A stretch of DNA of 35,165 nt from Bacteroidales bacterium (GTDB lineage: Bacteria; Bacteroidota; Bacteroidia; Bacteroidales; F082), in NCBI GenBank assembly GCA_015488735.1, contig WFNG01000074.1:1-35165 (forward strand). The letters run 5' to 3'. The translations under genes were made by a program, and so were the position numbers. This document shows, in pieces, positions 1 to 8,213 of the stretch (the first letter of the stretch is position 1; every line of letters starts with the position of its first letter). The notes beneath the pieces are model-generated. The model did not search any database. It was not told the origin of the DNA and saw nothing but the letters and a program-made list of their open reading frames with translations.

Positions 1-1
1 C

Positions 2-67
2 CCACATGATTTCTCAGGATGGGGACGTTGGGGATTTATGATGATTATGTTTTACCGATACGTTTAA
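2..67 (+). CDS. C-terminal tail of an unidentified upstream gene (partial)
   Basis: The frame from base 2 is open to a TAA at 65-67 and gives a 21-residue tail rich in Trp, Phe, Met and Tyr (SGWGRWGFMMIMFYRYV at the end). Its composition suggests a membrane or membrane-associated protein, but the fragment is too short to assign a family. It stops eight bases before the -7 promoter element of the next gene, as expected for a real gene end. Another frame also stops within this stretch, so the choice of frame is not certain. Confidence 0.35.
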   Translation, partial: PHDFSGWGRWGFMMIMFYRYV

Positions 68-74
68 ATTTTTC

Positions 75-82
75 TACTTTTG
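75..82 (+). promoter_or_regulatory. -7 promoter element for the uridine-kinase-family gene
   Basis: TACTTTTG matches the Bacteroidota -7 consensus TAnnTTTG. It lies 22 bases before the ATG at 105, leaving a short 5' leader. I see no clear -33 element. Confidence 0.6.
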
Positions 83-104
83 TCTTTTTTACAGAAAGTG
101 TGTT

Positions 105-1781
105 ATGAAAAAATTCAAAGAGTTTGCTGTTTATTGTGAAAATACCAAAACAGAGAAGAAATATCCTTTTGGGACAACCCTTGCCGATATTGTTGAAGAC
201 CAAAAGATTAACATAGGTGAAGACATCCTGGGCGCCATGGTGAACAATACGCTCAAAGAGATGGATTATATGCTTTACAAACCCAAAACCGTACGGTTTA
301 TCGGCTACAGCCATCCTGATGGCCAGAGGATGTACAGACGTTCATTGTCAATGGTACTTTTCAAGGCTGTTGTTGATTTATATCCTGATTTCAAATTAAA
401 AATTGAACATACTGTTTCCAAAGGGCTTTATTGCGAACTAGAAGGCTTAATCAACGATGAATCGCATGACAAGATTATTGAAAAGCTGAGAATCCGTATG
501 CAGGAAGTCATTAACCGTGATTTGCCTTTCGAAAGGGAAGAAATAAGAACTGAAGTTGCCATACGTATTTTTGAGGAGTTTGGACTGAAAGATAAATGTA
601 CACTCATGCGCACCCGGCGTCAGTTTTATAGTTCTGTTTATAAACTTGACGATGTGGTGAATTATTTTTATGGCTATCTCGTTCCTTCCACCGGTTACCT
701 GAAACATTTCGAACTGGTGAAATATTATAAAGGGATGTTGCTGGTACTACCAAAAAGTGACAATCCGGATGAGTTGGAAGATATTGTGATTCAGAATAAG
801 CTGTTTGATATATTTCAGGAATATAAAGAATGGGTTGAGATTATCGGCGTGCCCAATGTGGGACAGCTGAATGAAATGACACAAAAAGGTAAAATTGGAG
901 AAATCATTAAAATCTCGGAAGCATTACAGGAAAAGAAACTTGCCTGTGTGGCAGATATGATCCATAAAAGGAATACAGTTAGGGTTGTTTTTATTTCCGG
1001 CCCTTCCTCCTCCGGGAAAACTACTTTTGCCAAGCGTCTCGGTGTACAATTGGCTGTGATTGGTTTTAAACCGGTGGTTATTTCCATGGACAATTATTTC
1101 GTGAACCGGGAATTGACACCACGCGATGAAAATGGTAATTACGATTTTGAAAGCCCCCATGCTCTGGACATCAGGCTTTTTAATGAAAATGTGCTGGATT
1201 TGCTTGATGGAAAAGAAATTAAACTTCCTAAGTTTTCCTTTTCAGAAGGGAAGAGATATTACGATAATACAATATTAAAAATGCTTGATAACAGTATTAT
1301 TGTTGTGGAAGGCATCCATGGATTAAACCCGGAAATATCGGCCCTGATACCGAAAGACAGAAAATTTAAAGTATATGTTTCTGCTTTGACACCGTTGAGC
1401 ATTGATGCCAACAACCGAATTCCTACTACCGACAATCGGTTAATCCGGCGCATGGTTCGGGATAAACGTTACCGCGATTATTCGGCATTGGAAACATTAC
1501 AGCGCTGGCCCAGTGTTCGTCGCGGCGAGGAAAAGAATATTTTTCCTTTTCAGGAAGAAGCTGACGTAATGTTTAATACGGCTTTGTTGTTTGAACTAGG
1601 TGTATTAAAACGGCGGGCAGAACCTTTATTACGAGAAGTACCGCCTAATGTTCCCGAATATTCAGAGGCAAGACGTTTATTGAAATTCCTTTCTTATCTG
1701 GTGTGCATCAACGAAAAAGAAATTCCGCCTACTTCTATTTTACGTGAGTTTCTGGACGGCAGCAGTTTTAATTATTCATAG
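105..1781 (+). CDS. Uridine kinase-family nucleoside kinase with N-terminal TGS/ThrRS-like domain
   Basis: The 558-residue protein has two parts. Residues 1 to about 270 resemble the TGS and second additional domains of threonyl-tRNA synthetase. From about residue 290 a phosphoribulokinase/uridine kinase P-loop domain begins, with Walker A GPSSSGKTTFAKRLG, then a MDNYFVNRELTPRD segment and PHALDIRLFNENVLDLL, which are typical of uridine kinases. The family is presumed to phosphorylate a nucleoside in the cytoplasm; the role of the aminoacyl-tRNA-synthetase-like half is not known. This fusion recurs in Bacteroidota, Firmicutes and Thermotogae, so it is not an assembly artefact. The length is normal for the fused family. 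The gene converges on pfkA with only 16 bases between their ends. The exact nucleoside substrate is uncertain. Confidence 0.85.
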   Translation: MKKFKEFAVYCENTKTEKKYPFGTTLADIVEDQKINIGEDILGAMVNNTLKEMDYMLYKPKTVRFIGYSHPDGQRMYRRSLSMVLFKAVVDLYPDFKLKIEHTVSKGLYCELEGLINDESHDKIIEKLRIRMQEVINRDLPFEREEIRTEVAIRIFEEFGLKDKCTLMRTRRQFYSSVYKLDDVVNYFYGYLVPSTGYLKHFELVKYYKGMLLVLPKSDNPDELEDIVIQNKLFDIFQEYKEWVEIIGVPNVGQLNEMTQKGKIGEIIKISEALQEKKLACVADMIHKRNTVRVVFISGPSSSGKTTFAKRLGVQLAVIGFKPVVISMDNYFVNRELTPRDENGNYDFESPHALDIRLFNENVLDLLDGKEIKLPKFSFSEGKRYYDNTILKMLDNSIIVVEGIHGLNPEISALIPKDRKFKVYVSALTPLSIDANNRIPTTDNRLIRRMVRDKRYRDYSALETLQRWPSVRRGEEKNIFPFQEEADVMFNTALLFELGVLKRRAEPLLREVPPNVPEYSEARRLLKFLSYLVCINEKEIPPTSILREFLDGSSFNYS

Positions 1782-1797
1782 TTGTCAGATAAGCAGC

Positions 1798-2823
1798 CTA
1801 CGGTGTTCCCATACATACGCCCAGCCCGCGGGCTTTTTCTACCAAAGAATGATGCTCGGGAACCAGCCGTAGTTTGCCACCCACTTTTTTGAGAGGTAGT
1901 GAACTTATATTTTCACCCTTTTTCATGACCATATTTCCGTATTCTTCGCGGGCAATCAGGTCAACAGCATAAGCGCCAAAGCTGGAAGCCAACAGCCGGT
2001 CGGTAGGGGTCGGGCTGCCACCACGCTGGATGTATCCGAGAATAGTCTTTCGTGTTTCGATACCTACACCTTCTTCAATTTTTTCGGCTATGTAAGTAGC
2101 AGCACTCATTCCTTTTGGCTTTTTAATCCCTTCGGCTATCACCACAATAGAGTAAGGTTTTCCTGATTTTGCCCTGGTTTTCAGGTAGTTATTAATTATA
2201 TTGATGTCGTATTCCAATTCGGGAATGAGAATTACGTCGCCCCCGCCGGCCATGCCTGCATACAGTGCCAGCCAGCCGGCATGGTGTCCCATCACCTCAA
2301 TCACCATAATACGCTTGTGCGAGTTGGCCGTAGAATGCAGCCGGTCGATGGATTCCGTGGCAATATAAAGTGCCGAATCGAAACCAAAAGTCTGGTCGGT
2401 ACCCCACACATCGTTATCGATGGTTTTTGGAATACCAATAATGTTAAGGCCTTCGGCAGCCAACAGCGAAGCAGTACGCATGGTTCCGTTGCCGCCAATG
2501 CAGACGATGCAGTCAAAACCCGCTTTCTGATAATTTTCTTTGATGAGCTGGGGCTTTTCGTTGGCAAGCTGATGATTTTTCTTAAAGGGTTTCTCGCGTG
2601 AAGTTCCAAGGATGGTTCCTCCCAGCGTTAGAATCCCGGAAAGAGAAGCTTCATCCAGCGGTATGTAGTCGTTGTGTAATAGCCCCAAAAATCCGGAAGA
2701 TATGCCCACGACTTCCATCCCATATTTTAAAATGGCTGTTTTCCCTACGCCACGTAACGCAGCGTTAAGTCCCGGACAATCCCCGCCGGCGGTCAGAATC
2801 CCTATTTTTTTTGCTTTTTCCAT
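1798..2823 (-). CDS. pfkA: 6-phosphofructokinase
   Basis: Phosphorylates fructose 6-phosphate in glycolysis. The 341-residue protein begins with the nucleotide-binding loop GILTAGGDCPGLNAALRG and carries GGNGT (residues 110-114), the catalytic PKTIDND (132-138), the substrate-binding MGHHAGW and the C-terminal GYIQRGGSPTPTDR. The Gly after Asn (E. coli position 104) argues for ATP as donor. The Lys in PKTIDND (E. coli position 124) is the residue usually found in PPi-dependent enzymes, and Asn replaces the metal-binding Asp103. This mixture occurs in the mixed-type (group III) enzymes, so ATP use is likely but not certain. Transcription starts back to back with the symporter gene. Confidence 0.9.
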   Translation of the reverse strand: MEKAKKIGILTAGGDCPGLNAALRGVGKTAILKYGMEVVGISSGFLGLLHNDYIPLDEASLSGILTLGGTILGTSREKPFKKNHQLANEKPQLIKENYQKAGFDCIVCIGGNGTMRTASLLAAEGLNIIGIPKTIDNDVWGTDQTFGFDSALYIATESIDRLHSTANSHKRIMVIEVMGHHAGWLALYAGMAGGGDVILIPELEYDINIINNYLKTRAKSGKPYSIVVIAEGIKKPKGMSAATYIAEKIEEGVGIETRKTILGYIQRGGSPTPTDRLLASSFGAYAVDLIAREEYGNMVMKKGENISSLPLKKVGGKLRLVPEHHSLVEKARGLGVCMGTP

Positions 2824-2854
2824 GCGTGTAAAGGTTTAATGGCGAATAATATTA

Positions 2855-2862
2855 CAAATTTA
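2855..2862 (-). promoter_or_regulatory. -7 promoter element for pfkA
   Basis: The plus-strand CAAATTTA reads TAAATTTG on the minus strand, matching TAnnTTTG. It lies 31 bases upstream of the pfkA ATG. It is separated by one base from the oppositely directed element at 2864-2871. Confidence 0.6.
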
Positions 2863-2863
2863 T

Positions 2864-2871
2864 TATTTTTG
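2864..2871 (+). promoter_or_regulatory. -7 promoter element for the symporter gene
   Basis: TATTTTTG matches TAnnTTTG and sits 45 bases before the ATG at 2917. It abuts the divergent pfkA element. Confidence 0.55.
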
Positions 2872-2916
2872 ATGCTTCATCATCGATGGGTATCGAATAG
2901 TTTTTAACAGACTTTT

Positions 2917-4227
2917 ATGGGACAGAAAAGAAAAAAGCTTGCCTTCCACTGGCAAATTCTGCTGGGAATGATTTTTGGCGTGCTATGGGGGCTTTTGGCC
3001 ATTCACTATCAATGGCTTCAGTTTACTGATTTTTACATCAAACCGTGGGGAACTATTTTTATCAGCCTGTTGAAACTGATTGCCGTACCATTGATTATTG
3101 TTTCGCTCATCAGCGGGGTGAGTAACCTGACCGATATTTCGAAATTATCGCGTATCGGGCTGAAAACCCTGGGGTTTTATATTCTTACCACCGTTATCGC
3201 CATCACCGTGGGATTAATCATTGTGAACATTACCAATCCTGGCAAGGTGTTCCCAAAAGACAAAGCTGCTGAGTTCAAACAAAAGTTCTCGGAAAATGTG
3301 GCCTCCAAAAAAACGGAGGCTGTAGCGCTGAAAAACGTTTCCCCCTTGCAACCCATCGTGGACATCGTTCCTTCCAATATATTCAGCTCACTCACCGACA
3401 ATACAAAAATGCTTCAGGTGATTTTCTTTTCCATCCTTTTTGGTGTCGCCATGATTTTTATTCCGGAAGACAAAGTAAAACCGGTGAAAGAGCTTATCAA
3501 CGGGCTTAACGATGTGGTGTTGAAGATTATAGATATCATTATGAAAACGGCACCTTATGGCGTGTTTGCACTTATTGCCGCGCTGATGGTGGATGTGGCC
3601 GGGAGCCATCCCAAAGATACGCTTTCCCTTTTTGCAGCCCTCGGATTGTATGCTTTAACGGTTGTTGTGGGTTTACTTGTTCTGATTTTCGTTGTTTATC
3701 CGATTTTTCTCCGGTTGTTTACGAAAGTGAAATACACCAAATTTATGAAAGCCATTTACCCGGTTCAACTGCTTGCTTTTTCCACCAGCTCAAGTGCTGC
3801 CACGCTGCCTTTTACCATGGAAACAGCAGAAGATAAACTCGGCATTGCCAATGAAACGGCCAGCTTTGTGTTGCCTTTGGGAGCTACCATCAACATGGAT
3901 GGAACCAGTTTGTACCAGGCTGTTGCAGCCGTTTTCCTGGCGCAGGTTTACGGCATGCATCTTGGGCTGGCGGCACAACTGACCATTATTGTTACTGCCA
4001 CTTTAGCTTCTATCGGTTCGGCCGCCGTCCCGGGAGCCGGAATTGTTATGCTGGTCATCGTTCTGACGGCAGTGGGTATCCCCACGGAAGGTATCGCGCT
4101 GATTTTTGCCGTTGACCGTCCGCTTGACATGCTGCGTACAGCAGTAAATGTTACCGGCGATACTACCATTGCCAGCATCATTGCTTCCGGGGAGGACGAA
4201 ATAGATTTGGCTGTTGCCAACGGGTAG
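2917..4227 (+). CDS. Dicarboxylate/amino acid:cation symporter (DAACS family)
   Basis: An inner-membrane secondary transporter of the GltP/DctA family, which imports glutamate, aspartate or C4-dicarboxylates with Na+ or H+. The 436-residue protein has the usual set of hydrophobic helices. The first re-entrant loop carries the serine-rich STSSSAATLPFTMETAE, followed by the NMDGTSLYQAVAAVFLAQ transmembrane motif and, near the C-terminus, DRPLDMLRTAVNVTGD, whose Asp and Asn bind substrate and cation in the family. A roughly 40-residue charged insertion follows the second or third helix (around residues 110-145). Substrate cannot be chosen from sequence alone. The gene is monocistronic and is followed by a hairpin. 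Confidence 0.9.
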   Translation: MGQKRKKLAFHWQILLGMIFGVLWGLLAIHYQWLQFTDFYIKPWGTIFISLLKLIAVPLIIVSLISGVSNLTDISKLSRIGLKTLGFYILTTVIAITVGLIIVNITNPGKVFPKDKAAEFKQKFSENVASKKTEAVALKNVSPLQPIVDIVPSNIFSSLTDNTKMLQVIFFSILFGVAMIFIPEDKVKPVKELINGLNDVVLKIIDIIMKTAPYGVFALIAALMVDVAGSHPKDTLSLFAALGLYALTVVVGLLVLIFVVYPIFLRLFTKVKYTKFMKAIYPVQLLAFSTSSSAATLPFTMETAEDKLGIANETASFVLPLGATINMDGTSLYQAVAAVFLAQVYGMHLGLAAQLTIIVTATLASIGSAAVPGAGIVMLVIVLTAVGIPTEGIALIFAVDRPLDMLRTAVNVTGDTTIASIIASGEDEIDLAVANG

Positions 4228-4241
4228 GTACTATTATCCCG

Positions 4242-4264
4242 AACTCAGGTTATTAACCTGAGTT
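4242..4264. terminator. Hairpin between convergent genes, possible terminator
   Basis: A perfect 10-bp inverted repeat (AACTCAGGTT / AACCTGAGTT) with a 3-base loop lies between two converging genes. It has no T-tract on either side, so it may be a weak or factor-assisted bidirectional terminator or a transcript-end stabiliser. Confidence 0.45.
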
Positions 4265-4273
4265 GTTAAACCG

Positions 4274-4660
4274 CTAATTTCTCAACGCTTTAATCCATGA
4301 TTGCATCCAATGGTTGACTTCTGGTCTTGGTGTTTCCAGAAATTCCAGGATAAAGCTGTCTTCCATCTCACAAATAGCAATAGATTTTGGCCTGAAAGCC
4401 AATATTTCTATGTTTTTAATGGTGTGTCCAAAACACAACAATAAGTTTTTGGCATCCAAAACGCCATCCAATATTTCGCCTTTTAACGCTTTGGTATGGG
4501 AATAATGGTCAAATACAGCAATAAAACCAGCTTCCGGATTCTCTTTTATTTTAGCTTTAAAATGTTCTATTATCTGCGCTATACTTGAAAAATTGGTTTC
4601 ACTTTTTAATATTTTTGTTGAATACATTGGATGGGTATCCAGTAATATTGACCTTTTCAT
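4274..4660 (-). CDS. Small unknown protein, possibly DUF6858-like
   Basis: A 128-residue soluble protein starting MKRSILLDTHPMYSTKI. I do not recognise a firm family. It has an alternating alpha/beta feel, a central GFIAVFDHYSHTKAL segment with two His, and a later LLLCFGHTIKN with Cys and His. There is no signal peptide or membrane segment. The ATG at 4660-4658 is chosen because a longer reading would begin at a TTG that overlaps the promoter element at 4700-4707. It converges on the symporter gene and is probably a single-gene unit. The resemblance to DUF6858 is from memory and weak. Confidence 0.6.
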   Translation of the reverse strand: MKRSILLDTHPMYSTKILKSETNFSSIAQIIEHFKAKIKENPEAGFIAVFDHYSHTKALKGEILDGVLDAKNLLLCFGHTIKNIEILAFRPKSIAICEMEDSFILEFLETPRPEVNHWMQSWIKALRN

Positions 4661-4699
4661 AAGTTTTTCTGATTTTGATGAAATTTGTGATAAAAATAA

Positions 4700-4707
4700 C
4701 AAAATTA
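4700..4707 (-). promoter_or_regulatory. -7 promoter element for the small unknown gene
   Basis: The minus strand reads TAATTTTG. It lies 39 bases upstream of the ATG at 4660 and helps rule out a longer start. Confidence 0.5.
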
Positions 4708-4830
4708 CACAAAGGAACTATGCAAAATAACTACTCCGTTTATGAAAAAATCATCTAAAAATTCATTATCTTAGTCGAATAATATTTGTGTTGTGCTACA
4801 AAATTTATTTATTTCTAAATTCCAACAACA

Positions 4831-6624
4831 ATGACTAAGATAAACAGAACTTTCGACCTCCTTTCCTATGCTGAAGAGAATTTTCCCATGGAGGTGGCTC
4901 TTGCGGTAAAACGCCAGGGAAAATGGGAAACATTCAGCACAGCCGATTATCGTAAAAATGTGGATGCTGTAAGCCTGGGATTGCTGGCCATGGGTTTTGA
5001 AAAAGGGGATAAAATTGCCACGGTCAGCAACAACCGTCCCGAATGGAACTTTATGGATTTTGGCATGACACAGATAGGATGTGTTCATGTGAGTATTTAC
5101 CCCACCATTAGTGATGAAGAATATCGCCACATTCTTACCCATTCCGATTCGCGGATGCTCGTTGTGGCTAATAAAGAACTTTTCGACAAGTTGCAACATT
5201 TTGTAAATGAAATCGATAATCTGGAAACTATTTTTACCTTTGATGAGGTAGAAGGAACCAGAAACTGGCATGAAATTGCGGAACAGGCAAAAGGAAAAAA
5301 GACAATCCTGAGATCTTTGCTGGGGAAAAGACGGAATGCCATGAAACCGGATGATTTGCTTACACTGATATATACCTCCGGCACAACCGGGCTTTCCAAA
5401 GGGGTTATGCTGACACATAAAAATGTGGTAAGTAATGTTCTTATGACACAACAGCTGGTTACAGCACTTAACAAAGGCGACCGCGCACTGAGTTTTCTTC
5501 CTTTGTGCCATGTGCTGGAACGTACCGGATGTTATGTGTGGCAATCCATGGGAATTTCCATTTATTATGCTGAAAATATTGATACCATTGTGGAAAATAT
5601 GAATGAAATAAAAGCCAATGCTTTTATTACTGTTCCACGTGTGTTCGAAAAAATCTATGATAAAATTATTCTGAAAGGCAGAGAGTTGGAAGGGATAAAA
5701 AAGTCAATCTTTTTCTGGGCGGTAAAAATCGGAGACCAATACGACCCCGACCCGGCAAAACGAACGTCGTTTTACAACCTAAAACTTTCCCTTGCGCGGA
5801 AGCTGGTATTAAACAAATGGCGTGAAGCTTTGGGCGGCGCATTGAAAAGTGTTGTTTCAGGTGGTGCAGCACTCCAGCCAAGATTATCCCGGATTTTCTG
5901 GGCTGCAGGAATTCCGGTACAGGAAGGCTATGGACTCACGGAAACTTCTCCGGTGGTTGCCGGCAATATGTCTTTTTTCCCTAATATCCGTTTTGGATGG
6001 GTGGGGGTGGTACCGGATGACATTGAAGTGAAAATTGCTTCCGATGGCGAGATCCTTATTCGTGGCGACAATGTAATGACAGGATATTACAAAGACCCTG
6101 AAAAAACGCGGGAAGTACTGGACCCCGATGGCTGGCTCCATTCCGGTGATATTGGTGAACTGGACAAAGACCGGTTTTTACGTATCACCGATCGTAAAAA
6201 AGAGATATTTAAACTTTCTGGCGGTAAGTATGTCGCACCCCAATTGGTGGAGAATACGCTGAAAGAATCCATGTTTATTGAACAACTTATGGTTATTGGT
6301 GAAAACCAAAAATTTACTGCAGCGTTGATCGTTCCCGATTTCGATTATCTCCATGCGTGGTGTCATCTGCATAATATTACTTATCGTGACAATGAAGACC
6401 TGATCCGGAAACCAAAAGTTATCGAGCGTTATCAGCAGGAGGTTGACAAGTACAACAGACGGCTTGGTCATGTGCAACAGATTAAGGTTTTCAGGTTGGT
6501 TAGCGAAAGCTGGAGTACGGAAAGTGGTGAGCTTTCCCCTACCTTGAAACTGAAGAGGAGGGTAATTAAAAGTAATTACAGACTTCTTATAGAGGAAATT
6601 TACGCATCAAAAGAAATATTATAA
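4831..6624 (+). CDS. Long-chain acyl-CoA synthetase (AMP-forming)
   Basis: Activates a fatty acid to acyl-CoA through an acyl-adenylate. The 597-residue protein has the ANL-superfamily motifs: P-loop YTSGTTGLSKG (from residue 181), QEGYGLTETSPV (A5), the LHSGDIGELDKD motif (A7), and the hinge/A8 region ITDRKKEIFKLSGGKYVAPQ with the following basic residue. Length and the long insertion before the C-terminal domain fit the FadD15-like long-chain enzymes common in Bacteroidota. It is probably a peripheral membrane protein. There is no exact TAnnTTTG upstream, only a near miss (TAATATTTG, 4780-4788). It feeds exogenous fatty acids to lipid synthesis or beta-oxidation; which one cannot be told. 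Confidence 0.9.
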   Translation: MTKINRTFDLLSYAEENFPMEVALAVKRQGKWETFSTADYRKNVDAVSLGLLAMGFEKGDKIATVSNNRPEWNFMDFGMTQIGCVHVSIYPTISDEEYRHILTHSDSRMLVVANKELFDKLQHFVNEIDNLETIFTFDEVEGTRNWHEIAEQAKGKKTILRSLLGKRRNAMKPDDLLTLIYTSGTTGLSKGVMLTHKNVVSNVLMTQQLVTALNKGDRALSFLPLCHVLERTGCYVWQSMGISIYYAENIDTIVENMNEIKANAFITVPRVFEKIYDKIILKGRELEGIKKSIFFWAVKIGDQYDPDPAKRTSFYNLKLSLARKLVLNKWREALGGALKSVVSGGAALQPRLSRIFWAAGIPVQEGYGLTETSPVVAGNMSFFPNIRFGWVGVVPDDIEVKIASDGEILIRGDNVMTGYYKDPEKTREVLDPDGWLHSGDIGELDKDRFLRITDRKKEIFKLSGGKYVAPQLVENTLKESMFIEQLMVIGENQKFTAALIVPDFDYLHAWCHLHNITYRDNEDLIRKPKVIERYQQEVDKYNRRLGHVQQIKVFRLVSESWSTESGELSPTLKLKRRVIKSNYRLLIEEIYASKEIL

Positions 6625-6628
6625 TATT
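6615..6628. repeat. 14-bp AT palindrome at the synthetase stop codon
   Basis: AATATTATAATATT is perfectly palindromic and overlaps the TAA of the acyl-CoA synthetase. Being pure A/T, it could be chance. Confidence 0.3.
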
Positions 6629-6636
6629 GACATTCA

Positions 6637-6657
6637 ATAATATATACCATATATTAT
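6637..6657. repeat. AT-rich inverted repeat, possible operator half of a two-site region
   Basis: Nine-base arms ATAATATAT / ATATATTAT flank an ACC spacer. It lies about 70 bases upstream of the -7 element at 6725. Low complexity weakens the case. Confidence 0.3.
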
Positions 6658-6682
6658 GTTTGTCCCAACTTTCATCTGTTAA

Positions 6683-6704
6683 AAATACCTTGTACAAGGT
6701 ATTT
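6683..6704. promoter_or_regulatory. 22-bp perfect palindrome upstream of the exported-protein promoter, candidate operator
   Basis: AAATACCTTGTACAAGGTATTT is its own reverse complement over 22 bases, with a GC-containing core (ACCTTGTACAAGGT). It ends 20 bases before the -7 element at 6725-6732, so it overlaps the -33 to -54 region. That position suits a dimeric activator or repressor. No T-tract follows it, so a terminator is unlikely. Confidence 0.5.
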
Positions 6705-6724
6705 CAGTTTTCACCTGCTGCTTC

Positions 6725-6732
6725 TATTTTTG
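6725..6732 (+). promoter_or_regulatory. -7 promoter element for the exported-protein gene
   Basis: TATTTTTG matches TAnnTTTG and lies 19 bases before the ATG at 6752. Confidence 0.6.
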
Positions 6733-6751
6733 TCGGGTAAAACAGATAGAC

Positions 6752-7591
6752 ATGACATATTCTTACTTAAAGTATTCGGATAGTAGTAAAGGTGTTTTTT
6801 TAGCGCTTCTTTTGGGTGTGATGTTGCTGGGAGAAACCGTTTCAGCTCAGGTGGCCGGGGTTTCAGCTTCCAAGCTTACAGCAATAGATGCAACATTGGT
6901 CTCTCCAAAAACAATTGAAGCGGAACCATCGTTTTCGTATTTGTTCAGCAAAAAGGCTTTTAATGGTAACGGAAATCTCTGTCCCGTTTCATTTACGAAT
7001 GACAGTGCTGTTGTTTTAAAGGATTTGTTTTTCCGTTTTACTTATGGTGTAAGCGAGCGATTGGAAATAGGAACCTTTATTACATCGGACCTTAGCGCCA
7101 TCTCTTTTGGTGCCAAATATCGTTTTGTACAACATAAGAAATTCCTGGCAGTAGCCCTGTTAGGACTTAATTTCTCCAATGGTTCCGATTTTGGCTTAAG
7201 ACGGACAGGCTTTTTTGGGAAATCGATGGGTATAGCCACGGGTGTTGGTCTGACCACGATTTTTAGTCCCGGATTCTCGTTGGATGTTTCAGCACAATAC
7301 CAAAACACGTTTTGCTATAAAGGCTCTCTTTCAGACGATTATTTTGTGGACAGCGACTTGGGATATTATGTTTTTAACAGAACTTTACAGCTTATTGGGG
7401 GTTTTAGCTTTCAGTATAACCATTTTAAAACCGGTAATCCCGATGCTTTTCGGTTAAGTTTTCATCCGGGCGTAACCATTGAAACGGGGAAATCCTTTCT
7501 TATTGTCTTTTATACGCCTATCGATTTGGTGGGGAAAAACATGGGCCGTTTTACCGGTTTTTCATTTGCGTTTACCTTCACCATTCACTAA
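6752..7591 (+). CDS. Exported protein of unknown function, probable outer-membrane beta-barrel
   Basis: A 279-residue protein with an N-terminal signal peptide (hydrophobic stretch about residues 15-28, cleavage likely after VSAQ or nearby). The mature part is rich in alternating hydrophobic and polar residues and aromatic ends, for example LEIGTFITSDLSAISFGAKYRF, split here by a turn, and it finishes with a terminal strand ending FAFTFTIH. It resembles small transporter-like or MetA-pathway-type barrels of Bacteroidota in general shape only; no specific family is recognised. A palindromic site upstream suggests specific regulation. Confidence 0.65.
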   Translation: MTYSYLKYSDSSKGVFLALLLGVMLLGETVSAQVAGVSASKLTAIDATLVSPKTIEAEPSFSYLFSKKAFNGNGNLCPVSFTNDSAVVLKDLFFRFTYGVSERLEIGTFITSDLSAISFGAKYRFVQHKKFLAVALLGLNFSNGSDFGLRRTGFFGKSMGIATGVGLTTIFSPGFSLDVSAQYQNTFCYKGSLSDDYFVDSDLGYYVFNRTLQLIGGFSFQYNHFKTGNPDAFRLSFHPGVTIETGKSFLIVFYTPIDLVGKNMGRFTGFSFAFTFTIH

Positions 7592-7603
7592 GGGGTTAAA
7601 AAG

Positions 7604-7624
7604 AATAGCTTAACGGTAGCTATT
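7604..7624. terminator. Short hairpin between convergent genes, weak terminator candidate
   Basis: Seven-base arms AATAGCT / AGCTATT flank a 7-base loop just after the exported-protein stop codon. There is no long T-run, so function is uncertain. Confidence 0.3.
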
Positions 7625-7661
7625 GGCTGCTTTTGCATATTGTCCCCGTAATTTTATTTTG

Positions 7662-8168
7662 TTATAACTTCGCGGCACTCCAGTAAACAACACAAAGAAT
7701 AAAGCCTTCCACTACAATGGAAGAAATCATAAGGGGAAAGGATTTCTTATCTTGTCGGTAATATTTCCTAAGTAAAAAAGCACCAATGGGTAAGGACAAT
7801 AAAACGGGGGTGAGCAAGATAATGCCCCACATGCCATAGCCTCTGCGGAGCTTTACCACAAATTTTGTTCTCCAGGTAAACTTCCGGCGTTTCCGGCGTT
7901 TTATCCGCCTTTTCACCTTGCGCCTTTTAGCAGCACGTTGCCAGCTTACCGGAACAATTCTTACAAGTTGAGGACTTAAATGACGGGAGTAAATGATAAC
8001 AAGTTCGCTAAAATAGTAGTAAATGGTAAAAGCCAGTGTTCCCCCTGTAATCAGCGAAAAATAATTCTCCCAGAACCCCATGCCAATAGCAACCCCGTAA
8101 AGTGGAGCATAAAAATACTTTATCATCGCAAGAAAAAATACTTGCGTTATTTTTAAAGAATGAAGCAT
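7662..8168 (-). CDS. Small basic membrane protein of unknown function
   Basis: The 168-residue protein has hydrophobic segments near residues 5-30, 35-58, 112-132 and 148-166. Between the second and third lies a cytoplasmic-looking loop with an extreme run of Arg and Lys (KRRKVKRRIKRRKRRK, about residues 82-97). The third segment, GYGMWGIILLTPVLLSLPIGA, is reminiscent of small multidrug-export-like or DedA-like helices, but the likeness is weak. The basic loop could bind lipid headgroups, RNA or DNA; this is inference only. Its promoter is divergent from rlmN. Confidence 0.65.
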   Translation of the reverse strand: MLHSLKITQVFFLAMIKYFYAPLYGVAIGMGFWENYFSLITGGTLAFTIYYYFSELVIIYSRHLSPQLVRIVPVSWQRAAKRRKVKRRIKRRKRRKFTWRTKFVVKLRRGYGMWGIILLTPVLLSLPIGAFLLRKYYRQDKKSFPLMISSIVVEGFILCVVYWSAAKL

Positions 8169-8213
8169 TAAGGTAAAAGGTCTCTTTTCGAATAATTAAA
8201 TTTATATGTGTTG

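Noticed and set aside
4242-4264. Perfect 10-bp hairpin as a protein-binding operator
   Set aside because: It lies between the 3' ends of two converging genes, away from any promoter; a transcript-end function is simpler.
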